NCBI GenBank assembly: GCA_028554645.1
Contig: JAQOOI010000062.1
Coordinates: 908,346 to 972,345 of the forward strand
Origin: Omphalotus guepiniiformis
Taxonomy: Eukaryota > Basidiomycota > Agaricomycetes > Agaricales > Omphalotaceae
Reading direction: 5' to 3'
Length of the DNA stretch: 64,000 bases
Shown here piece by piece: positions 43,475 through 54,167 of this stretch. Below the pieces are notes generated by a model. It was not told the origin of the DNA. It made no database searches and was given only the letters and a program-made list of their open reading frames with translations. Within the stretch, counting starts at the first letter, position 1; each line of letters begins with the position of its first letter. Position numbers and translations under genes: made by a program.

Positions 43475-44440
43475 TTATGTGTAGAATTTGCGGTTCTCGT
43501 TTGCGCCGAAAAGATCATTCCGGATTTCCGGGAGCATCTAAAGATTGCAGAAAGGATATCAAGGAAAACCTATAAGAGAACTAGTGGTTACTCACCCTGT
43601 CCTCCAGTAGTCGCAAACGCTCGTCTAAAGTGTTATCCAGCGTGATGCGTCCTGTCCCGCTTACGAGCTTCACGCCACCAGCACTGCGATGATCGTGAGC
43701 AAAGTCGCATTGCAAAAGTGGTGGCATACACTCACATGTCTTCACTCAAAGTCGCCTCTACACTGACTTTGACGACTTGGCCGCTCAACTCTTTGTATGT
43801 GCCAGCAGCATTATCGGCTGCCTGCTTGACAAGCTCAACATCGCCCTTCCGTGCGTGTACAACCACACTGGGTTCCATGATCTGAAGAAATCCCTGCACG
43901 ATGACACCCTCGAGGAACTGCACATATCGCCCGTCATCTTGAGATAAGCTCAGCAATTGTTCACGGGAAGTAGAGAAGAGTTCCTGAAGGTGCTCTTCAC
44001 GGCGATGAAGGAGCTTGAGACGAGACTTGTTCGTCAAGGTCGATTGAGCACTGATTGGAAACGCAACCGTATCAGGCTGATATACAAGAACCAAGAGATG
44101 CCATACATCTTTTGAGAAACCTCTGCACTCTTCAGCTTCTTCTCATACTGTGCGTCAATCGCTTGCTGCTCCTGCTTTACCAGCCTAGCCTGGAAGGATA
44201 TTCGGTCAGCTACGGATTTCATCTCAAGGTAAACTAGTTTCGCACCTTTTCAATTGCGAATTCCTCATCGGCTTTGACTTTAATTTCACGAGCTTTCTCA
44301 AGTGCTTCTTGCTTGATGAAGGCTACCTATGAGGAGAGAACGCGAGCTGGTAAAGAGTTGTTCGATACCAACGTTAGAATATATTTCACCATCTTGTTAA
44401 GTTCATTAAGAACTTCATCGTCGTTGAGTGGACGTGACAT
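43475..44440 (-). CDS. VMA4: V-type proton ATPase subunit E
   Basis: Peripheral-stalk subunit of the V1 sector, which acidifies the vacuole and endosomes. The product begins MSRPLNDDEVLNELNKMVAF and continues with the long basic/acidic helix IKQEALEKAREIKVKADEEF, KAKLVKQEQQAIDAQYEKK and STLTNKSRLKLLHRREEHLQ. It ends in the globular C-terminal domain (VVVHARKGDVELVKQA, GGVKLVSGTGRITLDNTLDE, RLLEDRMLPEIRNDLFG, ENRKFYT). The length of about 225-230 residues is normal for the family. Five or six exons. The ATG at 44440 is supported by the MSRPLNDDEV context. Confidence 0.95.
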
Positions 44441-46647
44441 GATCAAAGCAGGGGGTGAGGCAGATGTAATAGAAACCGAATAGGGAAGATCAAGCACTGG
44501 TCGCGATGCTCGATGTCCTCAGCTGTAGGAGTCTAGGAGATAGCTTAATATGGACCGTGTGAATATCGGCCGCTTTCGGGTGAGCGCCAGTTCGGGCGCC
44601 AGATCGCCTGCCCCAAGTCTCTATGTCGAGGTCTGACAAGAGCTCTCCAGAAATTCTGGAGACAGTCCACGTATCGGCGTGCTCGAACAGTTACACGGCA
44701 CTTCGTTCTCATCATAGTTGTGGCTTTCATCAGCTTTCATCTGGATTCCCGTTGGACCTGCTTCTTACACCGGACATTACCGCCCGCCTTAAGTACTCCT
44801 CATTGCAAAACATGGGATCGATGAGAGGCCGATTGTTTTCGTCAGGACTTTCAGACTTGGGCTCAGAGAGCACTTCGCGTGAAGGCTGTCAGCCCCTCCG
44901 ATGTCAAGACTAATATCTGTGTAATAATCCTTTCAATTTGGGAGTGATAATTTGAAAACACAGAGCGTTTAGCTTAAAGCCTGAAGGGTCAATGTACTCC
45001 TTTCAATCGACGCTCCATGGCACACGATTTCCCTTCTATCTACCCGGAGAGGTTTGGGAATAGCGACGGACGGACTGCTTGTATGTACTTACGCATTTTT
45101 TGGCAGGTGCCATTGCTTATGCGTTATTACGTTCCAGTACACAATCATTGGCGCGCGCTTTTCGTTCATCACCACCATATTTGTATCATAACTAGCATAC
45201 ACCCTCATACACCTCCTCACTTTCCATCAAGGTGTTGAGGGAAGTCACTGGTTGTTGCGGTGGTGAGTTTTGACACTAACTTTTGTGTTGTCAGATTTTT
45301 TTAATTTCCTCAGATAAAATTTATATCCCCTCATTGACGCAACTTCTCGCTATCTTATCGGGCAACCGTCGTCCTGCTCTTCATCTTGTCCGAGGATCTG
45401 ATAGTAATGTTCTTCCTCGGTCATATCTATCGTCGAGACATCGTGTTTGCTGTCAACCCGGGCTTGATAGGCAGAAGGGTATAGTTCTGCTTCAGAATCG
45501 CATCCTCCTACCCCTGTCAATAGCTGCCAAAGCTGAAGAAATCGAAAGGGTTCTCGAGGTCCTCTTACTTGAAATTACGGGATGTTTCATTTCCGGGTTC
45601 TTCCCTGCTACGACAAGGCTGACTGACGCTTGAGCTCTGGTGTCAACTCCTGACATTTTTGCTTTTCATACATAGGTGAGAGAAAGTGAGAACCCGTCTG
45701 TTTGCTACTGATATCGATAATTGGTTTGTCGGCTCTTCGTAGCAGTGGTCTGGGATGACAATACATAATATTCGAAGGTTCGGACGCTTCAACTCCACTC
45801 TTTTGTTGTCACGGTCTGGTTCGCAACTACAGTGCACAGCGCAACTCCGCGCTGCTTTCGGCGTGTGTCTTTTCTTCTTGATTTCGTCATTGCTGATCAT
45901 CTCATTGAGGCTAGTGCGCCAGTTTTCTGACAGTCATGAAATGCTTGAAGTTGAGATAACATACATGGATTGCGCTTCCTCCTTCTCCTTTGAAGCCTAT
46001 CGTTCCGTGTGTCCTTGATGGTGTATTCCACTTGTTGTACAAACGACTCGGAGGTCTGTCTAGTCTATCAGACGATCGAATACAGACTGCACGTCAGTAG
46101 GTTTTCATCTGCCTCTGAAGCCTTCTCACTCCCTGACGCTATTCGTTAGGAGGATTTGGCATTGGGGTTGAGTACACGTCGCACACATCCATTCATCTCG
46201 GAGAAGTTTCGTTAGAGGCAGCGCATATACTGAACTGTGCAGGATACGATTTATGGTGCTGTACATAAACTCTCGAACGAACATAAGGTGACTTGGTAGA
46301 TCAGGAGAACATAGAAAATGATGAATTTTTGACGTGTAAGTTCTTCGGAGTTTATCATTCGGACTTACTATTCTTACGCAGAATTACTGTAGGAAACCTC
46401 TAATCGGTGCTACGATGTATTGTCGCTTTTTGTCAAAACACAAACACTATGTTCGAGCAGAATGCTGGGCGCTTAAATTATGAATGGCGTTGCAAGTACA
46501 TAGCTTTTGAAACGTCGCTATGCAAGTACCTTGGTCACCGTGGGTACTAACAGCTAACCTTAGCTTCATCACCCAATGTTGATGTTTATCAGAACTTCAA
46601 TTATATATATGCCTTGGCACATCGAAACAATCTCAATCCTTACCATC
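44441..46647. other. Intergenic, about 2.2 kb, no supported gene
   Basis: Separates the V-ATPase E start from the plus-strand membrane-protein gene, so both promoters lie here. Open frames at 44623-44913, 45283-45633 and 45755-46018 (+) have no family resemblance and no consistent splice structure. A TATATATA box at 46602-46610 precedes the next gene by about 40 bp. Confidence 0.45.
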
Positions 46648-48385
46648 ATGTCTCCACGTCCAGGGCCGGCATCTGACGTTCCTTTCTTGCAATCGCTCGA
46701 CGGTGACAACTCTTTACCAGACGAGGCAATGCTTGATCAGGAGTCTGTGCCGACCCTCCATTCAAATCCTGGGCCTAATGCTGATGTCCCACCGTTCCCA
46801 TATCGCGACCTAGACGGTGCAGAGCTTAGTCAGCTGTCTGAGCCGGCGTATTTAGCGAATGATCTTTGGAAGAAGAACCAGAAGCGCAGACGATTCTGCT
46901 TTGTGATTTCACTGAGCGTGTTGTATGCCTTCATCTTTCTGATAGTGATCGCAATTGCGCGTACAAGAACACCCGAAGATGTCGGTTTTGGGGCACCTTT
47001 TGAAGATGAGCAGCTAGCAAAAGATATCCGACTTGAAGTGTGTACCGTCGAAGATTGCTTGTGGATCAATACTCATCGAACTTGTCGTTAGAAATACCAA
47101 ACACCTTCTGATGCTCAGTTCTGCGCTGACTGGTCTGAGTCTCAATCTGATCTCAGCACTGCTTCCTTTGAGCTTCCTGCCTCTACGAACCTCACGTTCT
47201 TCCTAACCCGCGGAAGCCGGTTGTCTGGCAACTTCACTATCCAATCTGAGAGGACTTCCGGGTCGAACATCAAAGTGGATGTGGTCGCACAATATGAGGA
47301 CTCTGACAGGGGAAGAGAGCAGCTGAAGAAGGCGCAAGCATGTTTCGCCGGCCAACCTAACGAACAAGGGATCTTACTATGGGTAGGTCCATTACGTCCT
47401 GGCGTTGAACTTTCTTACCCTGTAAATCAAGGCCGACCCAGAAGCCACAACTCTACATGAAGGTATCAGATTCAGCATCAATGTCCAACTTCCAGATATT
47501 ACTGTATTCAATGACGTCTCAACCGACTTCACCAACAGCAATTTCACCCATTCCATGGAAATCCTTTTCAGCATGTGGCGTCCGACGAACTTTGCAGTCG
47601 TGAGGTTAAATGCAAGGGATGCGCCTATCACAGCCCAGGTTAGTATTGCGTGTTGTATATTCTAAGACCATGAATCTAACTTTCACTCTCAAATCAGAGC
47701 ATCATATCTGACGCAACCTTTGTTCATACAACTAATGCAAATGTGACAGGCGATTTCTGGAGCTGGGATACGGTTCGTCTTCAGACAAGCAATGCACCTA
47801 TCTTCGGCGTAGTATGGGCTCTTGGTCCGTGGACGGGTGCGGAGTGCACCGTATCTATGAGGACTAATAATGCGTATGTCATTTCATGTGTAGTTAAACA
47901 ATCTGGCTGACTTTTCGTTTGCGTGCCTCTTCTTGTTTGACCAACCTAGCCCAGTCACAGCTTTTTTCTCCATGAGTTCTGATTACGACGATACAAAATT
48001 GAATGCCAGCATACATACCACATCGGGTTCACTCAGCATCACCATGCCACGCGTGATGATGAGCGAATCACCTGTGTTTGTGCTCGAAGGATCAACTACG
48101 AATGCACCAGCTTCCCTATACTTAGCTCCTGAGTACGAGGGCCCATTTTATTTAAGCACCACGGCTGGCGGAAAAGCTGAAGTGGGATGGGACCCAGAGG
48201 TGCGAGATCCGTGGGGTAAAGGAAGGAAGAAGGTCCTGGAGATGAACGAGGAAAACTCAGGAGTGTACAAAGAAGGGAGAATGTACTGGGGCGAACCACC
48301 TCAGGAGGGGCATGCTGGGAGTATCAAACTGGAGACTACTGAGAAAGATGTTGTGATACATACAGGCACGAATACTCTGATGTAG
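46648..48385 (+). CDS. Single-pass membrane protein with beta-rich extracellular domain, unknown function
   Basis: I do not recognise a named family, though proteins of this layout are common in Agaricomycetes. The chosen start (MSPRPGPASDVPFLQSLDG) lies about 40 bp after a TATATATA box; an in-frame upstream codon at 46576 is less likely. A cytoplasmic acidic/Pro-rich head of about 75 residues is followed by a basic stop-transfer KKNQKRRR and one helix (FCFVISLSVLYAFIFLIVIA) near 46900-46960. After that comes a domain of alternating beta-strand-like segments, with RGSRLSGNFTIQSER, DVVAQYEDSDRG, NVTGDFWSWDTVRL and SGSLSITMPRVMMSESPVF. Several N-glycosylation sequons (NFT, NVT) fit an extracellular location. 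The C-terminus ends IHTGTNTLM. About five exons with intact frame. Confidence 0.72.
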
Positions 48386-51300
48386 GTGCGAGTTGACAGA
48401 GCCAGAGAGGCACTGCCAGGTCTGTCGATTGTATTCAGTATTAAGTACAGTATACATCTCTCGATGCTCTGCACGGTTTCTTAAAACTTATTGCGCACCA
48501 AGCTGTGAGTGATGCCTGCAGTCCAACTTGTGTGTTTTTTTTTTTGAGGAAACGGTGGATGCTGGGGTGAACTTTGTAAGGGCTTCGGGGCGCAGAAATG
48601 GTAGGTTACGATCATGTGACCGCGTCGACCTCTGGAATTCAAACGTCACTCACTTTTGAGTTTCCTCACGGATTCGAAACGTGAGTTCGCATATATCCGT
48701 CTAGATCCTCTCTCCTCTCTCTGAATCCCCAATACACGTTCGGTTTTTTGGATGCGAGGCAGAAGGTAGTCTCTTGAATCCACCCCAACAAGAATGCCCC
48801 AGAAGAATTCCAATTAGGCATAGCGTAGAACTTAAATGGTAGCCAGTACTCAGCAAAGCACCGCCGTGAAAAATTGATGGCCTGGGTTCGAATTTTGCAA
48901 GCGATATCCAATTCGAAGGTGCGGACCGTGCTTCGTGGAAGTGTTGCTGATTAGACTCGCCTTTAGAGATACTTCTAGTGAACCCGTTCTGATGCTGGAA
49001 TCGCTCAGTATTGCTTCTTTCGAACTACTCGCGCCTGCTAAGCTTGCCTTCTGTTGCAAAGCCGAGTATTTGGTAACTTCGTTATCAAGAGGACGAGCCC
49101 TCGGAGAACCATCGTGTTCGTATGCACCGATCATTGATGATTCTCAAGTTCAGTCAGGAAAGGCTGAATACGGTCGTTGGAACTCTTCATTGGGATGCCT
49201 CGAACGTATGTCACTCTCAATCCTAAATCGTTGGCTCAACGGTGGCTGACCTTGCATTCTACGTGTCTTGCAACCGCCTAGTCATACCCTATTCGTGGTA
49301 CTCTGAATGCCAACGGTTCATGCCTCAGTGCAAGTACACTATGACAGACAACATGATGTATGACTCGCCTGTAATTGTATGCGACCGAGACCACTTACGC
49401 ACTAACTGCAGGCGTGTCATTCCCAAGAGCGCATTTGATTCATCCGCAACTACTTCGGGAGTACGGGTCCTGTCAGGCATGACACAGAGAATTTGAGGGC
49501 ACCCAAGGCGGGGAGAATGTGCTAGAATAAGAGCTTCAGAGGATGCATGGAGATGGCTGTGTTCAACACGCTTGGACCCTGCCTAGCTCAGGTCTAGCTG
49601 CGCGAATGTAAGGAAAGAATCATGGGTAATGCTGCACAGTCGCTGCGCCTTCGAGTTCGAATTCGGACGAAAGTGCGTGTTTTCTGGATTCTTGAATGAT
49701 CACCAATACTTACATGGCTTACTCTGATATGTAGTACATATACCTCGAGGCTCGTACCTTAAAGTTCCAAGACTTTGTCTGATAATTATTAATTTACTAA
49801 CTCTTCTCCTTGAGGAGGAATTCAGCGTTCTTCGGTGGTACTATGTCCGGGTCATAATCACAGGTTCTCACTCGCTAATTGCTGGCGTACCTTACTACAG
49901 GCTCAGATCCTCAGGCTGAGGAACAAAGAGGAACTTTGACCGCCATTTTGAGAGATAGGCGTTCTCCAGTCAGGGCATTATGATTGGAATTTGAGAATTT
50001 GATTGTTTCAAGACGCCGGCTCCGCCAGCATCCTAACTTCCGGATTGGTTCAAACGTGAGTCTTGTGTGTTAAGGTGCTTTCGGGGTCCCGCCACGAGCG
50101 TCTGGAAGGGACTGTAGTGTTTTTCTTTTGCAAACTTGCTAGCTTGACAACGAGAATAACTGACACATACTTGATAGGACAGATATCGGTTGGATTTCAC
50201 TTTTCTGCTCGTGATGTCATGCTGTGCGTCATTTTGAGGACTGAGCTGTCATACAAATCGCAGCAGGGTACGGTAGGGTACGGTAAGGGTAGAAGAGTGC
50301 CGCTCTAAAGTCTTCAAATGTTGTTTTGGATTGTTCGTTATGTAAATTCTTCGTCTGGGTGCGTGAACTACATTATTATACAGTATTCAAGTACTTGCAT
50401 CACTGATAATTGGTAGTATGTATGTGTAGAGAAGTTAATTTCAAGTCGTAGTGGAGTCGACGACGATCTTCTGTCGCTCGGGCCCGTATTCAATATTCAA
50501 TATTCAAGCTTCAAGTTTCAAATTTGTGCTCGTCCGACGTCGCGGATTCCTCAGGCTTCCCCCCTGTGTTCATTTTGTAAGACTTCTTTCTTGATATGAA
50601 ACCCGAGTCATTTCATTGCTCAAAATTTTGTGTTCAGGATTCGATGGCGGACAAGTCGGGAAAATTTGTACTGTCGTTGTGATCTCTGTTGATAAGTTGT
50701 ATTTCGTACAGATGGGTGTGCCAATCATCATGATGAAGGCGTACATGGATTCGAATCAGCCAGAATCAGCCCTGGACGCTCGCCGCTGAGCATGAACAAT
50801 ATGACAATATGTGGGTAAGCATTGTTATCTGGTGGCGCATGGGTGACGATAAGTATGAACGTAAGTGTCACTGAGCATGCGGAGTGTTGATGCGCGTTTG
50901 CATGTACTTTAGGTGGGTTCAGGGAAAGAAGTTGGACACGGGAGCTGCATGAGAGTGCTATAGCCTGTTATGGTTCCCGGACGTACCGGGCCAGCGGCAA
51001 TACCAAGGAATAGCTTAAAAAAGTGAACTATGCGTTCGTGATTGTTTTTTTTTTCTTTTTTGTATGTATTTTGGCGAGTCGTAAGGTGGTTGTAAGTAAC
51101 GACTTTCAAGTCAGAACATCGTCACCGGAAAGGCCGATAAAACATGATATCTTGATTACTTACTCAGATGATCAAATTGTTCCAGGGCTGCAGTGAGCGC
51201 TGAGCGCTGAAGGCTAAAAAAATGGTTTTTTCTAGAGTCATAGCTGACGTCGATGTGGAGTCTGTGAGTCTTCAAGTTCGCGAAGGCTCGATATCGATGT

Positions 51301-51991
51301 TTAGTACGTACGTACACGCGGACTTACATAGGTCGAATTCATTGACCCCTGTTAATTAGAATTGCTACCGTCAAAAACCCACAGTTCGAAACGAAGGAAC
51401 AATATCAAAGGTAAACAACGATTGAACCAAGCGTGGTGGTGCTAATTGTAAGTAAAGAGCTCATAGCTGACGTCGGAGGTCTAAACTCAAGCTCAAGTCT
51501 GGGTGTTTATTCTAGATACTTACGATGGTGGGGAGTCGACATGGAGCGAGTAGTCCTACATACAATAATACAATTCTTCCGGGGTCCCTCAAGCAAGTAT
51601 CGGGATCCGTTCTCGTAAGTTGCTCGGTAGATTAAGGACCGATAAGTAAGACCAGCAAAATTCTAGGAGTTCTAGTTACTTATGACGGAAGGAATCTAAA
51701 AGGTAATTGTGATATGTAGCGCTAGAAGACCTAGGCAGTATACATAAGTAAGTGCTGATGTACTTGTCAACAAAGAGGAGGAATGGTGATAGGAAGCGAT
51801 CAATGAGCTTGAATGAAAAGACTGGCTAGGTCGTTTCTGGATGCAAACCAAGTCCTTGCCAGACTCTCGGATAATGCGATGCATTGAAAAACTAAGTAGA
51901 GCAATATTCGTGTGTGGGACAGCAAGTGATGGGTACTATAACGTGGGGTATAACCAACGAGCAAGCAAGTAATAGAAAAAAAGTCTATAAT
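48386..51991. other. Gene-poor stretch of 3.6 kb
   Basis: The longest gap in the window. It contains only short unconvincing open frames, for example 48850-49134 (-) and 48935-49249 (+), which overlap and carry no motif. It has homopolymer T runs near 48534 and 51046 and a small ATTCAATATTCAATATTCAAG repeat near 50490. I found no terminal inverted repeats, target-site duplications, transposase or reverse-transcriptase motifs and no tRNA. Decayed repeats cannot be excluded without a search. Confidence 0.4.
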
Positions 51992-54012
51992 TCAGCACAG
52001 CTGCCACATCTTGACATAGTCACTGTTGCAATCCGAGTGAGAAGCAAAGAAGTACAAGCATTGGAGCAAAACTCACATTCTCATAGCCCGATCATCTTCA
52101 CTCTGTGGCCAGGTAGCACTCCATGTATCTTGAGCCTTTGCAAAGTCATACATCGCAGTAGCAGAACCATCGTGCCAGGGTTTGTTGCCGAGGTCGTCAG
52201 GGAACCATCCAGAGGTGCCGCCTACAGCTACGTCGAGAACGAGGTAGAAGTCTTTAATCGGAAAATGTGAATTATATGCGCATATATTGAATGAAAGAAA
52301 AAAGCTACCTTGATCGAAAGGTGCACTCCAGCTTGAACCCCAAGGATCGGTAACGACGGCTTCTGAAGAACCATTTTGAGCGGTCTGAGGAAAGTGGCCT
52401 CTAGACCAGAATGAGTCTTTAGACTTCTTCATTGTAAGGTCGAGCATTGCTTGAAGACGAGAGTCGACGAAGACGCGAATCCATGAGGAGGTCCATTCGA
52501 GTGTGTAGGTGTGGAAGTCTAGCGCAGAAAGAAAAAACTCAGTGCCAAGTGACAGGGCGAGTTGCCGGAGGCCGGCAGCGCGCGCGAGCGCTTAACTTAT
52601 GAGAGAACACTCACCATCGCTGAACCCACCACGCTTCGTCTCCCACCAACCAAATAACTGCATCAAGAGACTTCCGCCTGCGAGTGGACCGTAGTTGAAC
52701 GTCGATCGGACAAAGTTGAGGCCTTGTGCAGGGTAGGTGGGTTGGTTGCCTCGGGATTCCATGATCTGAATGAACAGCGGGGTAATTAGAATGGAAATGA
52801 GAGAGGTCACTGGGGGCGTACGTCGATTTCGCCGCTTAGAGGCCATGCACCGTATTGGTTGTCTTGAGGGAGCATCCATATAGCGGGCCAGAGCCAGTCG
52901 CCGCGAGGGTTTTTGGCGCGAACTTCGACTTTGCCGTACCTAAAGAAGGTTAGTTTTAACATGAAGGCCCGGTGTGAACCCACGCACTTGATGGTTTTAG
53001 TACCGTTGGTGCTGATACGGGCACTCTGAGCAGGAGGAATGACAGTCTGGGTGCCAGCATTTGATTGGACAGAACATGCGGTGGCATTGTCGGTGGTGCA
53101 GTCGTCGCCGAGGTCATAAGTGTACCCGTCGAAAATGCTGTCTGTGCCACCAATAGAGTCGCTGGTCAAGGAAGGGATGATGTATAGCTGGCCGTTCTGG
53201 ACTTTGACGTTGGTATCGGATTTTGTCATGATCTCGAATTCTCCGTTGCCAAAACCGCCGAGCTCGACAGTGTACTTCCATACGGAAGTATCGAGTGAGC
53301 CAGAGTTAAACTCTTCGTCGAGGACAGAGCAGAGCTGGGAGTCTGAGAGACGATCGACGGAGCGGACGCCGAAGAAGCAGAGGAGGGCTGCGCCTGCGAT
53401 ACCTGCGATTATGCCGAGGAGGGTGAGGTAGTATGCGAGACGTTCGCGAGGTGCGGGGTTGGTGAGCCACGGTTTGTCTTGCTTGGAGAGTTTCTGAGGA
53501 AGACGAGTAGATGGGTTTGGAAGTTTGGTGGCTAGCGCACTGGAAGACACAGAAGGAGAGACTGAATCTTGCTGTGGATAAGAAGGAGGAGACCAGAGAG
53601 AGGACGAAGGACGAGAAGCCGGAGACAAGAATGGGGCACGGAAAGTGCTGCTGGGATTACGAGGAATAGAAGACTGCTGCTGGTGCTGGGTGCCTGCACG
53701 ATAGACACTGTTGGGTGCACTGTTGGGAGCACTGCTGCTGCCGCCGTTGGCCATGAAAGGAGCGATGGGGCGAACGAGATGATGGTCGTCGCTTGAATCG
53801 AAAGAAGAACGACGAGAAGATACACCTGGAATAGCCATACCAGGATCTGGATTACCAGGGTAAGATTGGAAGGGAAAAGCGAAGGAGGAAGGAGGAGGAG
53901 TGTACAAGGATGAAGGTGACCATTCCTCTCCGACACTGCTCCTCCTCCGCCGGTGGTTGCGGCCGGGGCGGGTACGCGTCTGCTCTCTATCTGAGTCCTC
54001 TGAGGAATCCAT
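51992..54012 (-). CDS. Type II membrane GH16 beta-glucanase/transglycosidase-like protein
   Basis: Glycoside hydrolase family 16 protein, probably acting on cell-wall beta-glucan. The long cytoplasmic N-terminus is Ser/Pro/Arg-rich (SDREQTRTRPGRNHRRRRSS). One signal-anchor helix follows near 53440-53360 (YLTLLGIIAGIAGAALLCFF). The lumenal GH16 fold begins LCSVLDEEFNSGSLDTSVW, then WKYTVELGGFGNGEFEIMT, YGKVEVRAKNPRGDWLWPAI and the catalytic ExDxxE in SGEIDIMESRGN, joined by an intron near 52825-52765. Later come FHTYTLEWTSSWIRVFVD, FYLVLDVAVGGTSGWFPDD and the end DYVKMWQLC. The layout resembles Kre6/Skn1-like anchored proteins, but the catalytic domain reads like the GNBP-type GH16 group. The start could also lie 15 bp upstream (MVRLC). 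It is divergent from a GT2 gene 155 bp away. Confidence 0.9.
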
Positions 54013-54167
54013 GCACAACCTAACCATTTCCCCCCTTCTCTTCAACTTTTTATTGCCTTTCCCAATTAGGAAATTGCACGATCGAGATCTGAATCTCACT
54101 TGGACCCCGGACACCACCTCAAGATAAAGCGAACCGGTTTGCCTCCACATTTGCACCCTCCTCTGCC
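54013..54167. promoter_or_regulatory. 155-bp bidirectional promoter between GH16 and GT2 genes
   Basis: Only 155 bp separate the two outward-facing start codons, so both transcripts must be initiated from this segment or from within the opposite 5' end. It has an A/T-rich core near 54045-54075 and a CT-rich tract leading to the GT2 ATG. No standard TATA box is visible. Confidence 0.6.

Noticed and set aside
44623..46018. Several plus-strand open frames between VMA4 and the unknown membrane protein
   Set aside because: No motif, no consistent splice sites and composition like non-coding DNA.
48880..48925. GGGTTCGAATTTTGC resembling a tRNA T-loop
   Set aside because: The flanking bases do not form the five-pair T-stem and no acceptor or anticodon arm could be placed around it.
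48850..49249. Ser/Ala-rich frames on both strands in the gene-poor stretch
   Set aside because: They overlap each other, have no homologue I recognise, and show no plausible start or intron structure.
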